Shown one piece after another: positions 10,864-20,465 of a DNA stretch of 64,000 nucleotides. Under the pieces are notes generated by a model that had not been told where the DNA came from, ran no database searches, and was given only the letters and a program-made list of their open reading frames with translations. The first letter of the stretch is position 1, and each line of letters starts with the position of its first letter. The DNA lies in assembly GCA_029379385.1 (NCBI GenBank), contig CM055615.1, forward strand, positions 1,984,001-2,048,000, in the 5' to 3' direction. Source of the DNA: Quillaja saponaria (lineage: Eukaryota; Streptophyta; Magnoliopsida; Fabales; Quillajaceae). The position numbers and the translations under genes are program-made.

Positions 10864-11466
10864 TCATTCAACAGGGATCATAACCTCATTGGTCCTGAAT
10901 GCAGACAATGTCCAAGGTGGGTTGTACCTAGCCAACAAGTAATCTCCAATTACCTTATACCCATCTTTCTCCAAGCTCTTCCTCAGCTTATCCACCTTCT
11001 CCTCCACCACTTGCTCTGTTGCCACTCCTCCAAACTTCACCACCCCATAATTCTTCTCCCCTTCCTCCACAATCACAACCCTCTCATCCACTGGCTTTGG
11101 TGCCTCCTCTGCTTTTGCATACTTGGCTGGCAACACAAATTGCATAGTCACCATCTTCTCTCCTCCTTCACCAGCCTTAGTGACAACAGGAGCTGTCATA
11201 GCAATCTTTTCTCCAGAGCTTTTTGTTATAACAGGAGCTGTCATAGCAATCTTTTCAGGCTTAGTGTTCTGGGGATTACCTAAAGCACCAATATAGTTAG
11301 CCAACACCATAAAGCCTCCATCTTTGTTACCCTTAAACTGAGCTGGATCATATGTGACTTGGGCTATCACCCTTGGCAAATATTTACGGATTTCATAGTC
11401 GATGGTGGATTTGATCACTTCAAATTTTGGAGTTTCGACACTGATCTTTCCCAATATCATACCCAT
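10864..11466 (-). CDS. SOUL haem-binding family protein
   Basis: Uninterrupted 200-residue frame: MGMILGKISVETPKFEVI, YEIRKYLPRVIAQVTY, then EKIAMTAPV twice, then YGVVKFGG, and C-terminal ARYNPPWTLSAFRTNEVMIP. This is the full SOUL/HBP domain of plant cytosolic haem-binding proteins, thought to bind tetrapyrroles. The duplicated EKIAMTAPV is typical of plant SOUL-1 proteins and is visible in DNA as two near-identical stretches around 11189-11260. No transit peptide is evident, so a cytosolic location is likely. Intronless here, with start at 11466. Length is as expected. Confidence 0.92.
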   Translation of the reverse strand: MGMILGKISVETPKFEVIKSTIDYEIRKYLPRVIAQVTYDPAQFKGNKDGGFMVLANYIGALGNPQNTKPEKIAMTAPVITKSSGEKIAMTAPVVTKAGEGGEKMVTMQFVLPAKYAKAEEAPKPVDERVVIVEEGEKNYGVVKFGGVATEQVVEEKVDKLRKSLEKDGYKVIGDYLLARYNPPWTLSAFRTNEVMIPVE

Positions 11467-12380
11467 CTTGAACCGTTCAAAACTGGAAAGCGGTAGGTGA
11501 AGATTTCAGATTTACAAAGACGAATAGGCAAATGGGCTGTTGTGCAGCTTCAGGGGATATCAATTGTCAGGCCCCTCAATAAACAATAAAGATGGTATAT
11601 GACTTATCCTTTAAGATCATTCGTGAAAAGTTTGTCTTCTCAATCTAACTTGGAGAAACGGATTTCCAATATTGGAATTTAGAATTTTCTCGGGAATTGA
11701 GTGGCAGGGAATCTGGGTACGCAGCCATGCATTTGTGGACTATATCGATCCACGACCTCAAATTTTTTTATTTCTTTTTGCACAAACCAAATTGTTAGAA
11801 TGATTTGTTTCTGATATTTACATATACCTCCCTCTACATTTATAGTTAAAATAAAATATTTTAGTGTATTATTATTAAGAAAACAATTATAACTTAAAAT
11901 TATTCAATTAATATTATTTAATCTAAATAAGATATTAAAAATTAAAATTAAAATAATAATAATACAATAAAAATATATATATATAAATATAAAAATAATT
12001 ATTTCTAGAATTTTCATGAACAACCTCATATTTTCTAAAAATTATAATATTTTGAAAACATATTTTTTTTATCATAATTTAAGAAATGATAAATAACTTG
12101 CATTTTATTTTAAATTAAATAATATCATATAATATTAAATTAGTTTAATAATCCTAAAATTATGTTTATCTTCTACCAATAAGATCATAAGGTTTTTTAG
12201 GCATTTGTTCTTAAATATTTGGAGTTTGGATTAAGATGTAATTCATTTTTAAGTTTCAAGAGAGATATATGTATCAAATTTAAAATAGAAGATATGTTCA
12301 TGTAATATCATAATAATACATGAGAGGTTATAATAATTTTCTTATTTAAGAAATAAATTGGCATAATAAAAAATTATTTA
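11467..12380. other. AT-rich upstream region of the SOUL gene
   Basis: The first 250 bases would be the promoter/5'UTR of the minus-strand SOUL gene. Beyond about 11760 the sequence becomes extremely AT-rich with no ORF, resembling old non-coding repeat sequence. Confidence 0.4.
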
Positions 12381-13345
12381 TCTTTAAATGTGTATTAAGA
12401 TATAAATCAATAGAATGAATTTAGATTTACAATGAAGTGATGAGACATAAATTGGCATATTTGTACCATGAATTAAGTTTGTATTAGAGCACGGTGGATG
12501 TTTTAATTGATGTTTAGGTTTTATCTGTTTGATGTATTACAAATTTACCTTATAAGAGAGTTTTGTACGAATTTAGTAAATTATTTCTCAATTTTGTTAC
12601 TAAATTTTAAATAACTTATTCTTATTTTTTCACATTACATGTCTTCTTTGTGAAATCTGCATTTTACCGCATGGACTAACATATAAAATGGCACTAGTAG
12701 TTTAAGTTTTAAAGTGAAAATGTATCGAGAGATAAATCGGCAAATTTACTTACGATTTAATGTAAAATGGGTATTAAGAAATAAATTAGTATAGTAACAT
12801 AATTTATTCTGAAATGTGGTTAAGAAACAAATAGATAGAATGATTGTCAATTTATAGTGATGTGTGTGCTAACTAATAAATATGCATTTACTTGAAGTTT
12901 GTAATGAGGCTTAAGTTGGTGAATGTTTTAATTGATATCTAGGTTTTATCTCAATAAAGTACTAAAAAATTCAATATTTTTCTTAGGAGAGAGCCTTGTA
13001 AGAATTTAATTAACTACCTCAAATATAATAATTATTTTATGAAACTTGAATTTTACTGTCCTAATTAACATATAAATTGACATGGTAATTTATCTTTTAA
13101 AGTGAAAATCTACTAAGAGATAAATTGATAAACTCATTGACAATTTAATATGAAATATATACCAAAAATATAAATTGACATAATAAATGAAGATTTTGAT
13201 TGAATAAATGTCAATTTACAGTAAAGTATGTGTTGACATATATTTTCAAGTATTATGATTTAAAGTGAAATTGTATTAAGACAAAAATTGACAAATTTAG
13301 TGACAATTTAATGTAAAATGAGTAGTAAAAAATAAATTGATAATA
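12380..13345. repeat. Degenerate AT-rich tandem repeat
   Basis: A recurrent block of the form aaagtgaaaatgtat..agagataaatyggcaaat..acaatttaatgtaaaatg appears at about 12710-12795, 13097-13185 and 13261-13345. A second block (gatgttttaattgatrtctaggttttatct) appears at about 12491 and 12919. Spacing is irregular (about 430, then 165 bases) and the copies have diverged. This is consistent with an old satellite or tandemly decayed element. Confidence 0.55.
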
Positions 13346-13461
13346 TGATTATTTTCTTGATACAATGAATCAATCTAGTAGACTTTAGCTTATCCTGGTT
13401 GAGGTTTCTCAGTTATCCTTTCCCAGGACAGGACCACATAAGCTCTCTCTCCAAACAGCGT

Positions 13462-13474
13462 GTTAGGGTTAAAC
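13462..13474 (+). promoter_or_regulatory. telo-box-like motif upstream of the snoRNA-like cluster
   Basis: tgttagggttaaa contains the TTAGGGTT core of plant telo-boxes. These are enriched in promoters or 5' leaders of ribosomal-protein, snoRNA and other translation-related genes. It lies 230 bases upstream of the first snoRNA-like structure. A single short motif, so weak by itself. Confidence 0.3.
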
Positions 13475-13694
13475 ACTTAAACAAGTGCCCCAGTAAAGGA
13501 CCGTATGACCTTTACAACCATCTTCTTTTATGCTCTGATACTTGAATCCATGGTTTACCTGGAGATCTTTTCCACAACTTTGTGTGATCGATCTATTTGG
13601 ATAAAATTGTGACTTTTCGATTTTTGATTTTCAGGTGCTCTATTGGTTTGTCTTTCATTTTACTTTTGTTTGTGTTCTATTTACTTGTTTTTTC

Positions 13695-13782
13695 GAGCAT
13701 CAGTGATGAATAATTCTAATTGTTATCCTTGCACTTTGATTGCCAGTGAAGAAAATTATGGGTTTGAATTTCTGAGATGCTC
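13695..13782 (+). ncRNA. Candidate box C/D snoRNA 1
   Basis: Box C GTGATGA at 13703-13709 and box D CTGA at 13772-13775 are closed by a perfect 7-bp terminal stem: GAGCATC at 13695-13701 with GATGCTC at 13776-13782. The total of 88 nt is a normal plant C/D size. A possible C' box (GTGAAGA) lies at 13746-13752. The antisense element before box D would be ttatgggtttgaattt. I could not place its rRNA or snRNA target by eye. The apparent ORF over this stretch has no recognisable protein similarity and is probably chance. Confidence 0.5.
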
Positions 13783-13875
13783 TTCGATTATTCTATTTCA
13801 TGTTAGAACTGAATCTTTATTTCTTTTTATTTATTTATTTAGTTTTGGAATATTTGATTAATTCTTAGCTTAAAT

Positions 13876-13960
13876 GGGTCAATGATGTTACTAGTAATCT
13901 GCGTTATCTATCTGCAATTTCCTCAAGGAATTGAAGATAATCAAATTTTTACTGAGATCC
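13876..13960 (+). ncRNA. Candidate box C/D snoRNA 2
   Basis: Box C-like ATGATGT at 13882-13888 and box D CTGA at 13952-13955. A terminal stem GGGTC (13876-13880) pairs with GATCC (13956-13960), with one G-U pair. An internal tctatctgc and ggaattgaagata look like D' (CTGC) and C' (TGAAGAT) elements. It begins 93 bases after candidate 1, a spacing common in plant snoRNA clusters. It shares its internal D'/C' block with candidate 3, suggesting local duplication. Target not identified. Confidence 0.4.
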
Positions 13961-14251
13961 TATCTAATTTTTATATATGTCTGTTTGTGCGCGTGTGTAC
14001 TTTTTTTGGTTTATTTCTTCTAATCTTGCTAAATTTAATTGTGGGTTTTCATAGCTGTAATGAAGAATAAAGAAGGCAGGAGAAAAAATAAAAAATGAAC
14101 TTTTTAGAAGTGGACTAGTTAATACTTTTTAGAATTTTCTGCATTTAACATTGGTGGGATGATTTCTTTTGTAGCTATATGCTCATGGCTGTATCTGTCT
14201 GTATTCACGGTGAAGGAAACTTGATTGACTTCCTCAGATCATTTTTAGTTT

Positions 14252-14334
14252 AGATCACTGATGCTAATATATAAACTGCTTTGTCTATCTGCTCTTACAA
14301 AAGGAATTGAAGATAGCCATAATATTTTGAGATC
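14252..14334 (+). ncRNA. Candidate box C/D snoRNA 3 (paralogue of 2)
   Basis: Box C-like CTGATGC at 14258-14264 and box D-like TTGA at 14327-14330, with a short flanking GATC/GATC stem. The interior tctatctgc...aaggaattgaagata is nearly identical to candidate 2, while the flanks differ. The boxes deviate from consensus and the stem is short, so this copy may be degenerate. Confidence 0.3.
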
Positions 14335-16140
14335 AAGAATTTATTAAAGATAGATTTTGCTATCTAATTTCCTTGCATTTAGGATTTGAAGCTTGGTAAA
14401 AGTTGTAGCATTTCATTAGTCTTTCGTTATCTATCTAGTTTTAGCAGTTGTAAATCAGGTTGGGGGTGATTTTCCTGTAAAGACTACAGTTTTTATTTTT
14501 ACCTCAATTACATTAATACCAATTATTTTGTTGTCGGTGTAGTAATAAGATGTCTCATGTTGACATTGTTTGTGAACCTTTATCTATTAATGATGTGTGA
14601 ACTATGATATGGTTCTTTTGAGAAGGTAAAAGATAAGAGAATGTGCAATCATTCTATAGGAAGCCTATGCAGTTCGTTTTATGATAGACAGATCCTGTAC
14701 TACCTCTTTCATACAGAAAATACTTGTGAGTATTTTTTGAATAGATAATTCTTTATGACTTCTGAAGCAGTGGTTTTGCCAAAATCATATAAAAAAATTT
14801 CAATGCTATGGCAAGCATTTTTCTGGAGAACTGTGCAATCTTTGACATATGGAAGACTGTTGAAAGTGACAAGAAAACATCAGTGTATTAAGTGATATGT
14901 TTATTGCTATCCTGTTAATTGAAATATATTCTTCTTAGTTCAAGGAAATGTACTGGTTGACTGTGCGAGAATTTTTCAGATGGGGATCACCGTGAGAATT
15001 GAGTCAGACTTGCAGTACACAGTTTTTGTAAGCTATTGCAATTAGCATGTCAAACAATAATAGGTATTGTTCAAGCCCTCGATGTGTCCTGATAAGGAGT
15101 AGTTCTTGACATTTTATAGTGGTGATATCAGCTTCATTTCTGATATGCTTTTACATAATAGAAGTGTAGACATACATCTTTCCGTTTAATTTTTTTTTTT
15201 TTGCTTTTTTCTTTGTATTCATTGTTTGTTATCTTCGAAGAGACTATGAGTTTGAGGAAAGGAATTAAGGATAGTTTTGGGGGAGACTTTATAATGATAG
15301 ACATCATCATCAGACATACAGACTAGTGGTGAATTATGGCAAATACAGACAGATAGTTGTGCTTCATGTGTTCTTGTAACCCATCTGATGAATCCTATTG
15401 CAGTTTAGCAAAATATGGAGCTCATCTATAAGAGAATTTCTAATTATCTGAATTATGTGTATATCTCAATGTTTTAATTTAGACTTGAGGGCTTTGAACC
15501 TCTCAATTGCATTGTATACTCTGGAAATTCTCGATGTGTTCATTGGTAAAAAAAAAGTGTACATTCACTTAAGTAGCTAAATTGTTAAAAAGAGGAATGA
15601 AAGATCAACCTTTGAATAGTTGAGGGCGAGCCAAAAGTTTAACTTTTCCTTCCATGGCCAGCCTTTTTGGTATGTACATTGTTAATTTAGCACATAAATT
15701 AGAATAATAAGTTTATTTTCATGTTTCTATTTTTTTCACAAGTCCAACTTTTCCAAGACTTCACATTTTCACCCTTACAAGATATCAAATATTTATTTGA
15801 AGTTCAAAATAAACACTATGCAAAATTTGAAAAAAGTAGCAAATGTGCTTTAACCATCATATAATCCAATTGAGACACCAAACAAGAATCCAAGAATCTT
15901 AATTATAGTATGTCAAAATTTTAGAATTATTACCAATACAAAATTACAGAAAGTACAGAAATTTCAATTTTTGACTGCAAGTGGAAACAATAAAAGTCTT
16001 AAAATAGAGCATCCAGCTGTTTTCAAGTTTTAAAATTTTCAAATTTCAAAAACAAAAAATCGTCCAGCTGCGAAAACGACCGTTGCCGTCACAACTCAAT
16101 ATCTCAAAGAATCAAACAAACAAAATCTAACCGTTGGATC
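14335..16140. other. Region between the snoRNA-like cluster and the tubulin gene
   Basis: No protein-coding gene seen. Texture resembles non-coding transcript or intron sequence as far as about 15600, with T-rich stretches. From about 15640 onward it becomes the AT-rich upstream region of the tubulin gene. Confidence 0.35.
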
Positions 16141-16148
16141 AAACATTC

Positions 16149-16155
16149 TATAAAA
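16149..16155 (+). promoter_or_regulatory. TATA box of the beta-tubulin gene
   Basis: TATAAAA, 138 bases upstream of the tubulin ATG and within a GC shift (aaaccctgtcgtccccacaaccc follows), consistent with transcription starting near 16180. Confidence 0.55.
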
Positions 16156-16286
16156 CAAACCCTGTCGTCCCCACAACCCACCTTCATTTTCAACCTACCT
16201 TTCTCTTTCTTTGATTCTAATCTAGTTCCCTCGGATTTCCCAAATAGCAAATACCCTTTTGTGATTTTAGCCTCTCGAACCCAAAA

Positions 16287-17863
16287 ATGCGTGAGATCCT
16301 TCACATTCAAGGTGGTCAATGTGGCAACCAGATCGGAGCCAAGTTCTGGGAAGTTGTCTGTGCCGAGCATGGTATCGACCCCACTGGAAGATACAATGGG
16401 GATTCTGATCTTCAACAGCTTGAGAGGATCAACGTTTATTACAATGAAGCCTCGTGTGGGAGGTATGTGCCCAGAGCTGTGCTTATGGACCTTGAACCTG
16501 GTACCATGGACAGCTTGAGGTCCGGACCGTATGGTCAGATATTTAGGCCGGACAATTTTGTTTTCGGCCAATCTGGTGCTGGAAACAATTGGGCTAAAGG
16601 GCATTACACAGAAGGTGCAGAACTCATAGATTCTGTGCTCGATGTTGTTCGCAAAGAAGCAGAAAATTCTGATTGCTTGCAAGGTATGTGTTTTGCTTTG
16701 AATTCTCTCACTGTTTTCCTTCCTAACCGTAACCTTATGTTTTATTTCTCATGTTGGGTTTTGTTCTCAATTTGCAGGTTTTCAGGTGTGTCATTCTCTT
16801 GGTGGAGGAACGGGATCTGGAATGGGTACACTTTTGATTTCAAAGATCAAAGAGGAATACCCGGATAGAATGATGCTTACTTTCTCTGTTTTTCCATCTC
16901 CCAAGGTTTCTGACACAGTAGTGGAGCCATACAATGCAACTCTATCTGTCCATCAACTTGTTGAGAACGCAGATGAATGTATGGTTCTGGACAATGAAGC
17001 CCTGTATGATATTTGCTTCCGTACCTTGAAGCTCACCACACCAAGCTGTAAGCTTTTTCTATTGCCCCTGTAACCATTATAATTATTCTCACGGAATGCC
17101 TGTGTTTTTGTAATTTTTCTGCTTTTCTTTCATTCTTTGAAATTGATTCTGTAATTCTTATCCTAATTTCTCAAATTTCTTTTGAACAGTTGGTGACTTG
17201 AACCATCTGATATCTGCTACCATGTCTGGGGTCACATGTTGTTTGAGATTCCCGGGTCAACTGAACTCTGACCTCCGCAAGCTTGCCGTCAATCTCATCC
17301 CCTTCCCTCGCCTCCACTTTTTCATGGTGGGTTTTGCTCCTCTTACTTCTCGGGGTTCACAGCAATACAGTGCTTTGACTGTCCCGGAGCTCACCCAACA
17401 AATGTGGGATGCAAAGAACATGATGTGTGCGGCTGACCCACGTCATGGTCGTTATCTTACAGCCTCAGCAGTGTTCAGAGGCAAAATGAGCACCAAGGAG
17501 GTTGATGAACAAATAATCAATGTCCAGAACAAGAATTCCTCCTACTTTGTGGAATGGATTCCAAACAATGTCAAATCTACTGTTTGTGATATTCCACCAA
17601 CAGGCTTGAAAATGGCATCCACATTCATTGGAAATTCGACATCAATTCAGGAAATGTTCCGAAGGGTGAGTGAGCAGTTCACTGCCATGTTTAGGAGGAA
17701 GGCTTTCTTGCATTGGTATACAGGGGAAGGCATGGATGAGATGGAGTTTACAGAGGCCGAAAGTAACATGAATGATCTGGTTGCAGAGTATCAACAATAC
17801 CAAGATGCCACCGCTGATGAAGATGAATATGAGGAGGAAGAGGAGGAGTATAATGAACTGTGA
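16287..17863 (+). CDS. Beta-tubulin (three exons, 446 aa)
   Basis: Exons 16287-16683, 16778-17047 and 17190-17863 total 1341 bases, with clean GT..AG junctions at the two intron positions usual in plant beta-tubulins. It begins [17 protein letters not shown] (MREI is the co-translational autoregulation tetrapeptide of beta-tubulin). It carries the GTP-binding tubulin signature GGGTGSGMG at about residues 141-149 and ends in an acidic tail ([15 protein letters not shown]). It polymerises with alpha-tubulin into microtubules; beta holds the exchangeable GTP. Length and all visible motifs are normal and no lesion is seen. It is a useful internal control for sequence quality, because genes 2-25 kb away show single-base frameshifts. 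The isotype cannot be assigned safely. Confidence 0.97.
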
Positions 17864-17969
17864 TATTGATCATCTAACATTGCAGTTGTACAGATGAGGT
17901 GATAACATGCCGCAACTGCCGGTTGCTGGTCTCTGGTGAAGGGAATAGATAGTTTCCGTGCAGCTATAT

Positions 17970-18212
17970 AATGTTCATCGATTCTGTTTTTGTTGTTTCT
18001 TCTACATTTTGGACCTGAGAAATGTTCATCGATTCTGTTTTTGTTGTTTCTTCTTCTACATTGTGGACCTGAGATTTAGGGAACAAAGAAGTGTTGCCCA
18101 AACAAGTTTTATTGTATGTTTATATCAGCTTTCTAATCGCTTTTATAAATCGCTCAAACAAGTTTTATTATATGTTTATATAATCTTTCTAATCGTTTTT
18201 ATAAATTGCTCT
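17970..18212 (+). repeat. Two tandem duplications in the tubulin 3' UTR
   Basis: First duplication: atgttcatcgattctgttt...ggacctgaga at about 17971-18020 and 18022-18075 (period about 51). Second: aaacaagttttattrtatgtttatat...ataaatygct at about 18099-18154 and 18156-18212 (period 57). Both lie just downstream of the stop, in probable 3' UTR. Confidence 0.75.
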
Positions 18213-19402
18213 CTAGCATGCTGTTGTTCTTTCTATGTGCTAATAATCAGTTTCTCTACCAAGTTATATGAATGTGAACCCTGAATATCATTTGAAAATG
18301 AGCATTTTCTCTAACAATTGCAAACAAATGTCGCCAGAAACGCTTGCATTGCCCCCTTACCTTTTACAAATATGAGAGCATATGGAATATCTTTGTAACA
18401 CTTTCCACCTCAGGTGAATTCTGAAGGAACTAGGGCAATTCCAGTAAATCTAGATTTTGAATATTGAATATGGCAAAAAGCCAGAAGCGGGAGAACATAA
18501 GCACTTTCCATCAATCAGAACTTCACAAGAAAATCCGTGTGAGGCAACAACAATTTTGATGCTCTCCACCCTTTCCTGGAGGTGGATAAAGATTGGTTGT
18601 TTGGTTAACTAGCAGAGAAAATCCGTGCTACCTTCAACTCAACGTTTTCCATGGGGCAAACAGGAAGCAGAAAACTGTCTATGGACCAACAGAATTTATG
18701 CAAATAAGTTATATGGGAAGATTTATGAATATTTTCTTTTTCTGATATAGTTTGTTCTTTAGTTCTTCACAGTTCACATAGATAATTTTATAAACCACAA
18801 AGCATAAAGAAAATGAGATATATGGTGCATATTTGAACAAAACTATCTATGTGAGCATCCTTCTTATCATCATAGACATCAATCTTCTAACATTGTATAA
18901 CAAACTTTCAAGTGGTGGAAGCTGGGCAAGTAGCTATTAAATACCAATCCTTCTTTTCAACATCTCCCTGTCTCCGATCACTCTGCATGTTCTTTATTAA
19001 GCACTAAAACTTGTTTCTACATTCTACTAGTTCTCAAGGATCTCCCTGTGGATGTTCTTTAGCTACTCACAACCGATAATAAGAACACAAGCATAAAGAA
19101 AAAGAGATCTATATCTCAATTTCTAGCCATTTCAACTTACAGAATGCTTCTGGTTATGTCACCACTGACCAGAGTCATATATTACAATCTAAAAAGTGAA
19201 AATTTCATAAAAATAGATAAACTGTACAATTTGGATTTCCCCATTCAAAGATGAATATCAGTTCACTCCACCTTACACACTATATGCAAGAAACACTAAA
19301 TGTGACAATTGATCAACATATTACATTAATACAGCAAAAACTGAAAATACAAGAGATTCCAATATACAACACAAGAACGTCCAGAAGTTCCACCTTAAAC
19401 AT
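18213..19402. other. Intergenic region, tubulin to lectin
   Basis: No gene recognised. Two diverged stretches (around 18752-18830 and 19050-19120) share tgttctttag..acaaagcataaagaaaatgagat-type sequence, probably an old local duplication. The right end should be 3' UTR of the minus-strand lectin gene. Confidence 0.35.
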
Positions 19403-20465
19403 CTACTTCTTACCATCTTCGATGGTTTTCTCTACAACTACATTGACTTTCTTGTACTCAAAATCGACGGGCTGCATAACATACTGCTCTGGCACCACAG
19501 GTTGTCTATTGCCAAAGATAGTCCAGAAATATAACACAAAGGATGCTGTCACCGCTCCACAGCCAGCACCAAATATCATTGCAGCAAGAACTCTCAAAAG
19601 ACAGTCAGTTCTTGGTTTACCTGCTACAGGTTCAGTGTTTTTAGCGAAGGCCTTAGGATCCAAAGGCTCAGAATGCATCCAATGCGGAACATGCCTTACC
19701 ATAAGGCTCCAATGAATAGACATAGCATATCTGAGAAGCATTCCCCTTGAATGGACTTAACCCCACAAACATTTCTTCCTTCTCCCACATTTTTGAGAAA
19801 TCAATTTCAAGCCATAGCACTGGTTCAGACGGCCTCAAATCACCATATTCACTCAATCTAACTTCTAAGCGCTTTGACCCAGCTTCGTAATCAATCCAAG
19901 CATACGATTTTCCCCCACTACTTTGTGACATATTAACAGAGGACGTATTTCTTACTTTAGCTGATAAATTTCCCAAATTAATGGCCACATTATTCTTAAC
20001 AAAGTCCCCATTCTTAGGGTCCCTCAAAGTACTAAACTTCACAGAAATTATTTTCCTTGTACTCAATCCTAAAGAAATACCAGAGAAGCTATCATCAAAG
20101 ACACTAGCATTCAAACTACTTGGAACCATAACAAAAGCCAAACCATCCTCATTGCCCAGTGACATCGAGAACGAGAAGTAAGTTGAAAAGGAGACTAATT
20201 TCCTAGGGTTACCTTCAACAAGCTTGATGGGTTTCTTGTACATGACTCGTCCAGCAGCTGAACTCACAGAACCAGAAAGTTGAACCGCGTGCCCGCCATT
20301 AACAACGTTAGCATCTCCATAAAGACTGAAATTTGACTTAAATTTTGGATCTTTTTGGAACTCTGAGAAGGAAAACGATGAAACTGGGTCTGCAGCTAGG
20401 GTCTTGAAGAATAAGATGAAGAAAGTTAAGGCTATGCAGTGGTCAGAAGTAGAAAATGCAGCCAT
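19403..20465 (-). CDS. L-type (legume-like) lectin membrane protein, frameshifted
   Basis: Start at 20465. Signal peptide about residues 1-25 (ALTFFILFFKTLAA), then a legume-lectin beta-sandwich: SFSFSEFQKDP, STYFSFSM, NEDGLAFVMVPS, YAWIDYEAGSKRLEVRLS, EEMFVGLSPFKGN. The C-terminal part, RHVPHWMHSEPLDPKAFAKN and a transmembrane segment (VLAAMIFGAGCG...), lies in another frame. An extra T in the tcattggagc context near 19711 shifts the frame after CYVYS. As written, the first frame stops at 19668-19670. There is no kinase domain: this is the lectin-plus-membrane-anchor type (like At3g09190/At5g03350 as I recall), not a LecRK. Single exon, otherwise well conserved. Either a very young pseudogene or a base-call error. 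Confidence 0.75.

Noticed and set aside
13643..13861. 72-codon plus-strand ORF over the first snoRNA candidate
   Set aside because: Low-complexity aromatic and leucine-rich translation with no family match. The C/D box structure explains the sequence better.
14590..14621. Another C-like (ATGATGT) and D-like (TTGA) pair
   Set aside because: Only 32 bases between the boxes and no flush terminal stem, so not a snoRNA.
16104..16682. Long minus-strand ORF opposite tubulin exon 1
   Set aside because: Shadow of the highly constrained tubulin coding sequence; no similarity of its own.
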